This document shows positions 32,929 through 41,626 of a DNA stretch of 42,615 nucleotides, one piece after another. This DNA is from Planctomycetaceae bacterium (GTDB lineage: Bacteria; Planctomycetota; Planctomycetia; Pirellulales; UBA1268), in the NCBI GenBank assembly GCA_018694455.1, contig JABHNP010000304.1:1-42615 (forward strand), given 5' to 3'. How positions within the stretch are numbered: the first letter of the stretch is position 1; every line of letters starts with the position of its first letter. The notes under the pieces are model-generated. The model did not search any database. It was not told where the DNA came from and worked only from the letters and a program-made list of their open reading frames with translations. A program made the translations under genes and the position numbers.

Positions 32929-35739
32929 TTACTCAAGAAAGGTGAATGCATTCGAGTTAAGAATTGCTCGACACACGAGGAAAAGATCTTTTGGATTGGT
33001 GATACTCTGTACCGCCGCCTTTTCATCAGCGGTTGGCTGGCGAGCAAGAAGGAGTTCAAAACAGCGGTCGAGCGCTGCCGGTAGATTGTTATCGGTGTTT
33101 TCAAGTGATCGTTCAGCAATGAGTTTCGACTGTGACATCACAAATGGACTGTTCATTAAATTGAGTGCCTGAAGTGGTGTTGTTGAAACCGGTCGCTTCG
33201 CTCGAACCTGACCGCAGTCAGGAAAGTCAAACGCAGTAAACATGCAGTCGTCTACCCGACGCATTCGTTCCTGGTAGATCATCCGCCGCCATGTCTCTTC
33301 ACTGTAATTGTCGAGGACTTGCCACTGTGCATACCGCTTTTTGACATTATGGATTCTGTAGCTTGGGCCCCCGAGTTCTGGTCGGAGTGAATCTGAGGCA
33401 ACAAGAATGGCGTCCCGAATGACTTCAGCCTCAAGTCGCCGTGGAGGGAATCGCCAAAGGAGACTGCTTGTTCCATCAATAGAGAGAGCCTCTTCGTCGG
33501 GCTTGCTTTCCTGTGTAAAGGCACGAGAGGTGACAAGTAGCCTCAGGATATGTTTGACGGACCAAGGTCTTACTGAGTGGGCACTGGCCATTATCGTTGG
33601 TTCTGTGAATTCTGAAGCTAGCCAGTCAAGCAGTTCTGGGTGTGTTGGTTTGGCACCAGCGAAACCAAAGTCACCCGTTGTTGTGACAATGCCTTGTCCA
33701 AAGACATGATGCCACATTCGATTCACCATGACCCGAGCCGGGAGTGGGTTTGTTGGCCCTGTGAGCCAGTCGGCAAAAGCCTCTCTTCGTGCCTGGCCAG
33801 ACGCATTACTGTCGAGTTGCAAATCACCAACAAGAACAAGAGGAGCTGCTGGTGCGACTTCATCTCGCGGGTTTTCGGGACTTCCACGATGGAAGACATG
33901 TGTTGGCCCGGGGGTTTTGAATCTGCCAACAAAACTTGGCCGAGGCCCTTCCGTATTGAATTGAGCAATCAGGCGTTGAAGCTTTTGTAAGGCATCTTGT
34001 CGGAAAGAAAACTTTTTGTTGAGTTGTGAGTTTTTTTCAGATTCAGCGACAGTCTGCCACGTGCCATCCGCAGTCTGGGTTTCAATACGATATTTTGGAA
34101 AGTTGAACGGCTTCAAGTCTGTTAGGTAGTCAGTATCGAAGAAGTTCTCCCTGTTTGTGCTCAAGCGAATACGGTCGATTTCAGTTGGCTTTGTGAATTG
34201 AAACTCCAGCCAAGGATTCCCCTTTTCTCCTTGTGGTACACGCGCAGCCCACCGCTCAGTTCCGTACTCACCGTCGTTCACTTTCCAGAGCTCATTGCGT
34301 AGCACCTCCATGCCCGGTGCTGCTATTACAGTTGCACCACTTTCGGAACTGGCCACATTGTCTTGAAGATCGTGAAGACCGAAGATTTCAAGTTCATCAA
34401 GCCCGATATATCGACTGAGAAAGGTTATCCGAACAGCGTTTGTTGTTGCACTTGGGAAATGGATTTCGCCATAGCCAGCCCAGTCCTCTTGCCATGTGCC
34501 AGCATCACGAAGTCGATACCGTTGCTTTGCGATCTCTTTATTGAGTTTCTGTGCGGCTTCACGACGAGGATGGCGTTCGTCGAGTTCCGGGTAGCGGCTT
34601 CCAAATTCAACATCTTGGAATACTGCAGAAAGTGAGTAGTAGTCACGAATCGTAATTGGATCAAATTTGTGATTGTGGCAGCGGGCACACCCAATGGTCA
34701 CACCGAGAGCAGATGCACCAACGGTCTGAAGAATCTCATCCATGCGATCTGCTCGTGCCTGCCGGCGGGCAGACGGTTCTTGGCCGACAGTTGCAACAGG
34801 AACATGCGGTCCGGAGACCAAAAAGCCAGTTGCATCTCCATGACCAACCACGTCCCCAGCGATTTGCTCGGTGAGAAATTCGTTATAGGGCTTGTCTTCA
34901 TTAAATGCCCTGATGACATAATCACGATAGATCCAGGCATTTTTCCGATACATGTTACTTTCGGAGCCGTTCGTCTCAGCCCAGCGAATCACGTCAAGCC
35001 AGTGCTGTGCCCAGCGTTCACCAAAATGGGGTGATTCAAGAAGTTGTTCTATAAGTGTGATGTACGCACCGTCTGCATCTGTCTCACAGGATTTTTGAAA
35101 GCTAAGAACGTCCTCGGGTGTTGGTGGGAGGCCGGTAAGTACGATCGATGCACGGCGAATCAGGGTTGCGGGATTCGCCGGCTTTGAAAAATGGAGAGAT
35201 TTTTGACGGAGTTTTCTTAGAAGAAAAGCATCGATTGGGTTTTGCTCGTGCTCGTCTGGTACGGAAGGACAGGCAACTGGCTGAAACGACCACGGCACCT
35301 CTTCGGCAGTATAGGCTATTTTGTCATTCATTTGCCCCGGCCACTGCGCACCATCAGTGATCCACTGCCGTAAGAGTTCAATCTGCTGTTCCGGTAGCTT
35401 GTCGCCATCCGTTGGCATCGCCATGTCTGGGTCGCGATGTTCCACGACTTCAATGAGATAACTTTTTTCGGGATGTCCTGGAACAAGTGTTGGGAGTCCG
35501 TAGTCGCCACCTCTGAGCATCATTGCTCGTTTGTCTAGTCGCAGGCCAGACTCCTGCTCGTCTTCGCCGTGGCAGTGCCAGCAGTTCTCTTCGAGTATCG
35601 GCTGGATATCCTTTTCGAAATCGATGGCTGCTTCTGTGATTTGAGTTGCTTGCAGATAAAGCGTTGCCAGGCAGCACAGGAGAATAAGTCTCGCTGAACA
35701 GAAGTTGGAACGGTGTGTTGGAGCGGCGTGTTGAATCAT
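32929..35739 (-). CDS. PSCyt1-DUF1549-DUF1553 protein with discoidin-like insert
   Basis: A 936-residue exported protein from ATG 35739 (GTG 35754 is an alternative). Signal peptide core LILLCCLATLYLQA. Residues about 40-135 are a planctomycete cytochrome c-like PSCyt1 domain with ENCWHCHG (CXXCH haem motif) and a possible Met ligand in DMAMPTDGDKLP. DUF1549 follows (RRASIVLTGLPPTPEDV, GCARCHNHKFDPI, a second CXXCH). About 400-590 is a beta-sandwich insert resembling F5/8-type C/discoidin (YIGLDELEIFGLHD, PWLEFQFTKPTEIDRIRLSTNR), a likely carbohydrate-binding module. DUF1553 closes (PARVMVNRMWHHVFGQGIV, RPVSTTPLQALNLMNSPF). The function is undefined; surface electron transfer and glycan binding are plausible. 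It is 67 nt downstream of the EF-hand sulfatase. Confidence 0.93.
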   Translation of the reverse strand: MIQHAAPTHRSNFCSARLILLCCLATLYLQATQITEAAIDFEKDIQPILEENCWHCHGEDEQESGLRLDKRAMMLRGGDYGLPTLVPGHPEKSYLIEVVEHRDPDMAMPTDGDKLPEQQIELLRQWITDGAQWPGQMNDKIAYTAEEVPWSFQPVACPSVPDEHEQNPIDAFLLRKLRQKSLHFSKPANPATLIRRASIVLTGLPPTPEDVLSFQKSCETDADGAYITLIEQLLESPHFGERWAQHWLDVIRWAETNGSESNMYRKNAWIYRDYVIRAFNEDKPYNEFLTEQIAGDVVGHGDATGFLVSGPHVPVATVGQEPSARRQARADRMDEILQTVGASALGVTIGCARCHNHKFDPITIRDYYSLSAVFQDVEFGSRYPELDERHPRREAAQKLNKEIAKQRYRLRDAGTWQEDWAGYGEIHFPSATTNAVRITFLSRYIGLDELEIFGLHDLQDNVASSESGATVIAAPGMEVLRNELWKVNDGEYGTERWAARVPQGEKGNPWLEFQFTKPTEIDRIRLSTNRENFFDTDYLTDLKPFNFPKYRIETQTADGTWQTVAESEKNSQLNKKFSFRQDALQKLQRLIAQFNTEGPRPSFVGRFKTPGPTHVFHRGSPENPRDEVAPAAPLVLVGDLQLDSNASGQARREAFADWLTGPTNPLPARVMVNRMWHHVFGQGIVTTTGDFGFAGAKPTHPELLDWLASEFTEPTIMASAHSVRPWSVKHILRLLVTSRAFTQESKPDEEALSIDGTSSLLWRFPPRRLEAEVIRDAILVASDSLRPELGGPSYRIHNVKKRYAQWQVLDNYSEETWRRMIYQERMRRVDDCMFTAFDFPDCGQVRAKRPVSTTPLQALNLMNSPFVMSQSKLIAERSLENTDNNLPAALDRCFELLLARQPTADEKAAVQSITNPKDLFLVCRAILNSNAFTFLE

Positions 35740-35806
35740 GGTGACCTGTCTCACGTGATATCTTACAGAGGATCAATTTATTCTAGGCCGGTACGGCCAG
35801 ATTGCC

Positions 35807-37630
35807 TTATTGTGTGGCTTCTTCGGCAACGACTTTTTTGTGTGCTTGAAGTTCTGGCCAGCTAAGGGTTCCGTCTTTGTCCGCGTCTGCATCAGGATTC
35901 TTTTTAAAATAAAGATCTTTCCAATATTCATTACTTTTTGGTTCAGGTTTCCCGGGAGCCTTCCACTGTGGCTGTGGGGGGGCAACACCTTTTTCTGGAA
36001 GACGCGACGCAAGTGTCTGCCGGAAGCGTTGAATCCGGTCTTGATGTTTTGTTTTGGTTGCAAGGTTTTCCCATTCATTTGGGTCCGATGCAGTGTTGTA
36101 GAGCTCTTCTTTTCCGTTCTCGTAGCGAATGTATCGCCAACCACTGCTGCGAAGCGAATAGCTTTCTTTGTGTGGGTCATATTTCATCCGCCACTTGTAG
36201 AGCGCGGTGAGGGCTTCATCTGGACCCGTCCAGGTCCCGCTAGTCGGGTCCTTTAAGAGTGGCCGAAAGCTGTGACCATCGAGTGGATGCCCTTTTTCAT
36301 TTTTCATCGTGTCGCCTTCGAGGTCACAGAGGTCACAGAGTGTTGGGTAGATGTCAACGAGTGACACAGGTCGATCGCATGTTGTGTCAGCCAGAGCAAT
36401 TCCTGGGGCTCGTACAATTAACGGGATTCGTGTGCTCTCCTGCCACAGTGAATTTTTGTAGAGATAGTCTTTTTCACCCATTCCCCAGCCATGGTCGCTT
36501 GTGAGCACAATAATTGTACTGTCTTTCAGTTCGGTGGTATCAATTACATCAAGAATTCGACCAACCTGCTCATCAACAGAGGCAATGCTGGCAAGGTATG
36601 CTTGAATAAAATGCCGAAGTGCGTCATCACGCGACTCGTAAGATTCCACAAGCTTGTGGAAGAGCTTTCCGCCCATGTCTTCGGTTCGCTCGGAGTTTGG
36701 TTCCTTGCCTTCAGGAAGCCCCCGGATTGTCTGCGCGAAGGTGTCGTCGATATCACCGTCAAGAATTTCAGGCAATGAGATTTCATCCACGGGGAACATG
36801 TTAAAAAACTTCTGCGGAACAATAAGCGGCGTATGGGGCCGAATGAACCCGACACCCATAAAGAACGGTTTACGATTCTTTGCCTTTGTTGCAGCGAGTG
36901 CTCGAAGTTGTTCAACGGCCCAGTCTCCATTTTTTTCATCGGGAGTAGGATCATTTTCACCCGAGCGATGGATTTTGAGTTCGTCGACTTTCTGCCACCC
37001 GCCTGTTCTCCACATAAGCGGCCTGCCATCCTTTGTGGTTCTTCCTTCAATATTCACAAGTGGACCAAAAGAACCATCAACTGGACCAATTTCGCTATAT
37101 GGAGTGGGCGTGTCAGGATGCGGCTGATTGTCTTTCCCGTCGTAGGCGAATGGTCCGTAGTCAGCGCGATTGCCAAAGTTTTTCCATTCTCCACGAACCA
37201 TATGGTGCAGAAGCTTCCCGGTTCCCACGGTGTAGTATTTGTTCTGACGGAAATAATCCATGAGTGTTCGGGAGTTTTTCAGGACTTCATAGGTGTCCCA
37301 TTTTGTAAACCCGTAGCAGCCTGAGTTGTGCGGGTAGATGCCGGAGAACAGGCATGCCCGAGACGGACCGCAGATTGGAATGTTGCAATGTGCCTGCGTA
37401 AATCGAACGCCTGAATCAGCAAGTCTCACCATGTTCGGTGTCACTGTTTGTGGGTGTCCATTAAACCCTTCAATGTAGTCATTTAAATCATCACAAATAA
37501 TGAAGACTACATTTGGACGGTCTGTTCCGTCATTTTGTTTTGCTGCAGCCACACAGATGGTGCCCATCGCCATGACGATGGTACCGCAGGCAAACAAAAG
37601 CCACGAGTGGGTTGATACAGAGCGATGCAT
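35807..37630 (-). CDS. Iduronate-2-sulfatase-like sulfatase (CGPSR) with C-terminal EF-hand
   Basis: A 607-residue sulfatase from ATG 37630. Asp47-Asp48 (FIICDDLNDY), sequon Cys87-Gly-Pro-Ser-Arg91, VGTGKLLHH, VGFIRPHTPLIVPQKFF and LTSDHGWGMGEKDYLYKNSLW match the iduronate-2-sulfatase-like branch (HGWxLGE, KxxxWE). The C-terminus carries an extra segment with a complete EF-hand loop, Asp582-Asp584-Asp586-Gly587...Glu593 (DADKDGTLSWPE). The name of the branch does not fix the substrate; bacterial members act on several uronic or galactan sulfates. It follows the FecR-LamG regulator gene after 18 nt. Confidence 0.94.
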   Translation of the reverse strand: MHRSVSTHSWLLFACGTIVMAMGTICVAAAKQNDGTDRPNVVFIICDDLNDYIEGFNGHPQTVTPNMVRLADSGVRFTQAHCNIPICGPSRACLFSGIYPHNSGCYGFTKWDTYEVLKNSRTLMDYFRQNKYYTVGTGKLLHHMVRGEWKNFGNRADYGPFAYDGKDNQPHPDTPTPYSEIGPVDGSFGPLVNIEGRTTKDGRPLMWRTGGWQKVDELKIHRSGENDPTPDEKNGDWAVEQLRALAATKAKNRKPFFMGVGFIRPHTPLIVPQKFFNMFPVDEISLPEILDGDIDDTFAQTIRGLPEGKEPNSERTEDMGGKLFHKLVESYESRDDALRHFIQAYLASIASVDEQVGRILDVIDTTELKDSTIIVLTSDHGWGMGEKDYLYKNSLWQESTRIPLIVRAPGIALADTTCDRPVSLVDIYPTLCDLCDLEGDTMKNEKGHPLDGHSFRPLLKDPTSGTWTGPDEALTALYKWRMKYDPHKESYSLRSSGWRYIRYENGKEELYNTASDPNEWENLATKTKHQDRIQRFRQTLASRLPEKGVAPPQPQWKAPGKPEPKSNEYWKDLYFKKNPDADADKDGTLSWPELQAHKKVVAEEATQ

Positions 37631-37648
37631 AAGGCCTTCCAATTATTT

Positions 37649-39397
37649 CTAGTGAACCCGTCCGACTACGTAGATGTCATGAATTTCATCAGATGACAAG
37701 GCAGCGTTCAAGATAATCATTTCGTCAATAACGCCGTCAAGGTTACGGACAGCAAAGTCCGGTGTTTTTCGGAACGGCTGCCCCCAGTTGCCAATTTCTG
37801 CAGCACCAATTTGAAGAGTATCAATGACAAACTCATTTTCAATTTTTTCCTGGCAAGTAACTGTGCCGTTTACATATTGTGTGACTAGCCGTGCTGCGGG
37901 GTCGTAGACGGCTGCAAGGTGAACCCACTGACCAGTCATGGAAGGCATCCAGACCGCATCAGAGAAGTAGACGTGGTGGAGCCCCTTGTCTTGAATTGGC
38001 GGTGAGTTTGGGCCAGTTGAATAAAAGAGTTCTTGTGAGTCGTCGACCATCACCGAAAACATAAGTTGTCCATCATGTCGAATTTGCCAGTGAGGTTCAC
38101 CGTTTTCATATCCGTCAGATAAAAACAGTGCATTGTATTTGTGCTTCAAGCTATTTATTTTTGCCCAGCAGGAAAATGTATAGGCAGAAAACGTTCCGTT
38201 AATTTTTGTCCTGATGCGGCTCCCTGGTCGACTCATAAGAACGCCAACGGATTCCTTCTCGAACCGTCCCGGAACAGTCTCGACTAAACCAAGAAGTTGC
38301 CCTGCGCTTGCAAAGTCAGTCTTGGCAATATTTGGATAGCGACGGCCAGTGAATTTTTTTTCTGCCGGAAATAATGCAATCAGTCGAGGGTCGGCAGCAA
38401 GTTCCTTCATGAAGTGGCGATATGAGGCGTGCTGTTTTTTTAAGTCGTCTCTCGATTGTTGTTCGATTGCATCGAGTTGCGGAATCCGACTGAGAAATTC
38501 GGAGTCGACCGCTTCGCGATCGAGAGAAGTCTGCTCCCCGGCCTGCAAAAGGTCGTCATCGAACTGCTTGCCCCGCAAAAGAACCTCGCCATCGATCACG
38601 GCAACCTGCGCCCTCCCTTCACTCATATCGAGCGCAAACCGTGTGCCGAGGTCAATGATGTCAGTGCCGGCAGCCTTGACAATAAACCCTTGAGCCGCTG
38701 GGGGTACTGTCGCTTCAATACGACCATTTTTTACTGAAACGGCCCAGTCAGAAATGACATCAAGTTGAGCCGGACCTTCTACAACCAGCGTTGCCCCGCA
38801 GAAAAAATCAATCACAGCGACACCGCCAGAAAATGCAAAGCCACCAGGCGGGAGGAGGCTGCCGTCAGTGATTTTTTGCTCATCGTTTGGCCATGACACA
38901 TCAATCGTCTTCCGAAGGACAGCGTGTCCTGTGAGAGTTGATTCCACTCCTCCCCAGGTCTTCTTTTTGGTAGGTGTATTCTTAGGAATAGGCGTTGTGT
39001 CAGTGTGAGTAAGGTCCGGCGTTGCGACGTATGGCTCACCGCCATTTTTGCCGATCATGTAGCCCGTCAAACCGATGAGTAAACAAATGCTCAAGGCGGC
39101 TGCCAATTGAATTCTTGGCACGAGTCTGCCTGGTTGCCTCGAAGATGAATGTGCCACCATTCTTGATGGGGAAAAGACATCCTGTGCCTGAGGGCTGGCG
39201 AAATCACGGAGCATTCTGCTTGGGAAAACCTCACAAAGTGCCGTGTGTGTTTTGTGAAGCTCGTTGTAACGCTGTTGTGCTTCTGCTGAGTTTTCCAGTA
39301 TCGAATCCAGTTTTTGTGCATCGCTGTGGCTAAGAGACTGGTCAGTCGATAAGGAGATCAGGCGATCAAGTTCAGCTGAATCAATGTTGTCACGCAT
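37649..39397 (-). CDS. FecR-LamG transmembrane regulator (putative anti-sigma/sensor)
   Basis: A 582-residue protein (GTG 39406 is an alternative start 9 nt earlier). Residues about 1-60 form a small helical N-terminal domain (AELDRLISLS, LDSILENSAEAQQRYNEL) resembling the cytoplasmic parts of planctomycete anti-sigma factors. One transmembrane helix (IQLAAALSICLLIGLTGYMIG, about 97-117) is followed by a FecR domain (VVEGPAQLDV, SVKNGRIEATVP, AAGTDIIDLGTRFALD, VAVIDGEVLLRG). A C-terminal LamG/concanavalin-like jelly roll (YTFSCWAKINS, QWVHLAAVYDP, LDGVIDEMIILNAALSSDEI) is a common carbohydrate-binding fold. It lies 21-30 nt downstream of the ECF sigma gene. The pair is therefore a likely sigma/transmembrane-regulator couple whose outer domain could sense a glycan. 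Sensing is an inference. Confidence 0.9.
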   Translation of the reverse strand: MRDNIDSAELDRLISLSTDQSLSHSDAQKLDSILENSAEAQQRYNELHKTHTALCEVFPSRMLRDFASPQAQDVFSPSRMVAHSSSRQPGRLVPRIQLAAALSICLLIGLTGYMIGKNGGEPYVATPDLTHTDTTPIPKNTPTKKKTWGGVESTLTGHAVLRKTIDVSWPNDEQKITDGSLLPPGGFAFSGGVAVIDFFCGATLVVEGPAQLDVISDWAVSVKNGRIEATVPPAAQGFIVKAAGTDIIDLGTRFALDMSEGRAQVAVIDGEVLLRGKQFDDDLLQAGEQTSLDREAVDSEFLSRIPQLDAIEQQSRDDLKKQHASYRHFMKELAADPRLIALFPAEKKFTGRRYPNIAKTDFASAGQLLGLVETVPGRFEKESVGVLMSRPGSRIRTKINGTFSAYTFSCWAKINSLKHKYNALFLSDGYENGEPHWQIRHDGQLMFSVMVDDSQELFYSTGPNSPPIQDKGLHHVYFSDAVWMPSMTGQWVHLAAVYDPAARLVTQYVNGTVTCQEKIENEFVIDTLQIGAAEIGNWGQPFRKTPDFAVRNLDGVIDEMIILNAALSSDEIHDIYVVGRVH

Positions 39398-39427
39398 GAT
39401 GTTCACTTTTGATCGTAATGAGTTGTG

Positions 39428-39895
39428 TTATTTTTGAATTTTTCGCTGGATGCATTGTCCAAGTTTTTTTCGAATTCGTGACAATCGCATACCAATCGCA
39501 TCAAGGCTCATGTTCATTGTGGAGGCGATGGTGGCGAGTGGTATGTCTTCTCGGTATCGCTGTTCAATAAGTTTGCTTTCATCAACGTTCAGTTGCTTGA
39601 CGCAGTCCTTAAGGGCACTCACCCGCGCATCGTCATCGACTTGAGATGAATCTGTTTCGTTGTCTATCTGTTCATAGACCGTGTCAGAGAAAACTAACCG
39701 ATTTCTTGATTGGTTTTTTCTCCAGGCCATGAGTTGGAATCGAGCGATCGTAAATGTCCAGGCCTCGAAGCTCGTTCCTGGCCTGTAATCCGTAGCTTTT
39801 TGCCAGATGACAAGGTTTGTCCGCTGGAGAACTTCAAGCGTTTGGTCTCTGTCAGCAAGGCGCTTCAAAATGAATCCGTAAAGCCGAGGTTGCAT
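39428..39895 (-). CDS. ECF RNA polymerase sigma factor (Rhodopirellula/Verrucomicrobium-type), start uncertain
   Basis: At least 155 residues of a sigma-70 family ECF factor. Region 2: EVLQRTNLVIWQKATDYRPGTSFEAWTFTIARFQLMAWRK. Region 4 helix-turn-helix: IEQRYREDIPLATIASTMNMSLDAIGMRLSRIRKKL. It resembles the planctomycete/verrucomicrobial ECF group that pairs with FecR-LamG proteins. The annotated ATG is followed by QPRLYGFIL, where homologues already are in region 2.1; the in-frame upstream codons translate to SDFEILLEA, which looks like the missing beginning of the helix, yet no ATG, GTG or TTG is present before the stop at 39962-39964. GAGG lies only 2-3 nt before ATG 39895. A non-standard start or a frameshift near the T6 run at 39956 is possible. 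Confidence 0.88.
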   Translation of the reverse strand: MQPRLYGFILKRLADRDQTLEVLQRTNLVIWQKATDYRPGTSFEAWTFTIARFQLMAWRKNQSRNRLVFSDTVYEQIDNETDSSQVDDDARVSALKDCVKQLNVDESKLIEQRYREDIPLATIASTMNMSLDAIGMRLSRIRKKLGQCIQRKIQK

Positions 39896-39996
39896 CGCCT
39901 CAAGTAATATCTCGAAATCACTTTGTTTTGAGGGTGTGTTCGTAGCAGCACCGGGGTTTTTTAGAAAAATTGCACAATAGCCGTCCTTGTAAATAG

Positions 39997-40029
39997 CAAC
40001 ACGTGCATGAAGCTAACATGCACGTGTTG
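39997..40029 (-). terminator. Perfect 13-bp hairpin between lipoprotein and sigma genes
   Basis: CAACACGTGCATG (39997-40009) and CATGCACGTGTTG (40017-40029) are perfect complements around a 7-nt loop. The hairpin lies 30 nt past the lipoprotein stop and about 100 nt before the sigma factor gene. No long T-tract follows on the minus strand (CTATTTAC), so termination may be weak or it may instead be an operator-like palindrome or RNA-stability element. Confidence 0.6.
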
Positions 40030-40059
40030 CGTTTACTGAACAAAGTACTCTGGAAGAAG

Positions 40060-40416
40060 TTATTTCTTAAGGGGGATATGTTCGTTAAATTTCTCAGGGA
40101 CGTTAATGAGTTTAGCCATGTCACTGACAATAACTTTCATCTCTTCTTTGTCTTTTGCGCTTTTCTTCAGTTTTTTACACAACGCAATTAACGATTCTTT
40201 GTCGGATTCAGAATCAGTAAGACGATCGGCTAATTCAGAGATTTGCGATGGAACATTTTGCCCAAGTTCCTCGAGATCAAAAATTTCCTGAAGATTCGAA
40301 AGGGTATCAAGACGAATTTGGATGTTTTCCATTTCGGGCGAACCGCTCGTGCTCTCACCCGCACATCCAGAAAGAATAGCCACTCCTGCCAGAAGGGTGA
40401 TGAAATATTGCTTCAT
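40060..40416 (-). CDS. Small lipoprotein, charged and helical, function unknown
   Basis: A 118-residue protein with lipobox LSGC (Cys18) after a typical signal sequence. The mature part is almost entirely helical and highly charged (LADRLTDSESDKESLIALCKKLKKSAKDKEEMKVIVSDM), possibly a short coiled coil. No family is recognised. AAGGAT lies 8 nt before the ATG. It follows the DUF1559 gene after a hairpin, the same arrangement as at the left end of the window, but the two lipoproteins are not similar to each other. Confidence 0.8.
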   Translation of the reverse strand: MKQYFITLLAGVAILSGCAGESTSGSPEMENIQIRLDTLSNLQEIFDLEELGQNVPSQISELADRLTDSESDKESLIALCKKLKKSAKDKEEMKVIVSDMAKLINVPEKFNEHIPLKK

Positions 40417-40485
40417 TGAGAATCCTTATTAAAAAAAGAGGAATAATGACAATGTTCAAGTGCTTCATTGTCTGAGATTTGAAAC

Positions 40486-40523
40486 AGATCGGTGCAACGG
40501 TTTTGTGGCCGTCACACCGATCT
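40486..40523 (-). terminator. Hairpin after the DUF1559 gene
   Basis: AGATCGGTG (40486-40494) pairs with CACCGATCT (40515-40523) over a 20-nt loop. On the minus strand it starts 27 nt after the DUF1559 stop and ends 70 nt before the lipoprotein start. The following bases (GTTTCAAATC) are only moderately T-rich, so it may be a leaky terminator. Confidence 0.6.
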
Positions 40524-40549
40524 TTTGAGCAAATTAGCCGACGTCCTGT

Positions 40550-41626
40550 TTAATAATCACCAGTTACCGGTGTGTTTTCACGTCTGCTTAGCAAAGACAT
40601 ATATGTCTCCATTGCAACGTTCTCATTGATAAAGTGCACTGAACCATCTGCAAATGCATGACCGATGACACCACCAGTGTGCCCGGAACTTCCAGCATAA
40701 AAATTCTTCTGCCATGGCAGTCCGGCTTCAGAAGCCTTGTTCATAGTCTGTTCTTTTCCGTTGCCTCCAGCGCTTGATGGCTTCCAACTGGTTTCATTGA
40801 TCCAGGCAACAACAGGTGGTGCGTTTGAGCACCACTGGGTCGCTGCCGCATTTTCAATCAACAAAATTGTTTGGGCGAGACCATCAGTGAATTCTGACAG
40901 GCCTGTATCACCACTGTTGGCTGGGCTTCCCGGCCATGCACCCAAGCGGAGTGCACCTTGCTGCTTCCAAAACCAATCTTGAATTTGTCCAGCTCTCGCG
41001 TGAGAAGCACCGTATTTCGGCTCCTGAGTGCTGTATGCCTGCTTCCAGTACACAGAACCTGTACTTCCACGATAATTGATTGTACCTCTAGCGTCTCTCG
41101 TTTCTAAGATACGTCCCATGTAGTCAGTGCCTTCTTTGTCTTTTAGATCACTAGTCCAAGAAGGGCATGAGAATGCACTGATGATCCGATGTGCTGGTCG
41201 GACTGGGTTCAAGCCAGATATTTTCCAGTTTGCTGGTTTTGGTGAAAGGAAATTGTTGTTATCAATCGCCCCGATCGCGTCGTACATCGGTTGCTGTTCG
41301 ATTGTAGGCAGAAGTTTTGTAGCCCAGGTCCATGAGTTCGTTCCGTGCGTATTGGTTACATTGAGGGCAGAAACACCAGAGCTGTTGTTGAGATAGTGGA
41401 TCGGTGGAAAAAAGTTGTCACTTTTGCGTGCGTTTTGATCTGCAAGCGTATGCATTGCAAGACCAAGTTGCTTGATGTTGTTTTGGCAACTTGATCGACG
41501 AGCAGCTTCACGGGCCTGCTGAACGGCAGGCAGAAGAAGCCCAACAAGGACGCCAATGATTGCAATAACAACGAGCAGCTCAATGAGCGTGAACCCGCGT
41601 GTGCGAGACTTATCGTGTAAACACAT
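40550..41626 (-). CDS. DUF1559 protein with prepilin-type N-terminal methylation motif
   Basis: A 358-residue DUF1559 (SBP_bac_10) protein. The N-terminus has a type IV prepilin/pseudopilin motif, RGFTLIELLVVIAIIGVLVG, with cleavage expected between Gly11 and Phe12 and the conserved Glu at position +5. LLPAVQQAREAARRSSCQNN continues the characteristic family helix. The C-terminus has the usual GHTGGVIGHAFADGSVHFINENV and ends PVTGDY. It is probably a surface or secretion-system pseudopilin; planctomycetes encode dozens. ATG 41626 has GGAG 8 nt upstream; GTG 41635 is too close to that site. Confidence 0.95.
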   Translation of the reverse strand: MCLHDKSRTRGFTLIELLVVIAIIGVLVGLLLPAVQQAREAARRSSCQNNIKQLGLAMHTLADQNARKSDNFFPPIHYLNNSSGVSALNVTNTHGTNSWTWATKLLPTIEQQPMYDAIGAIDNNNFLSPKPANWKISGLNPVRPAHRIISAFSCPSWTSDLKDKEGTDYMGRILETRDARGTINYRGSTGSVYWKQAYSTQEPKYGASHARAGQIQDWFWKQQGALRLGAWPGSPANSGDTGLSEFTDGLAQTILLIENAAATQWCSNAPPVVAWINETSWKPSSAGGNGKEQTMNKASEAGLPWQKNFYAGSSGHTGGVIGHAFADGSVHFINENVAMETYMSLLSRRENTPVTGDY

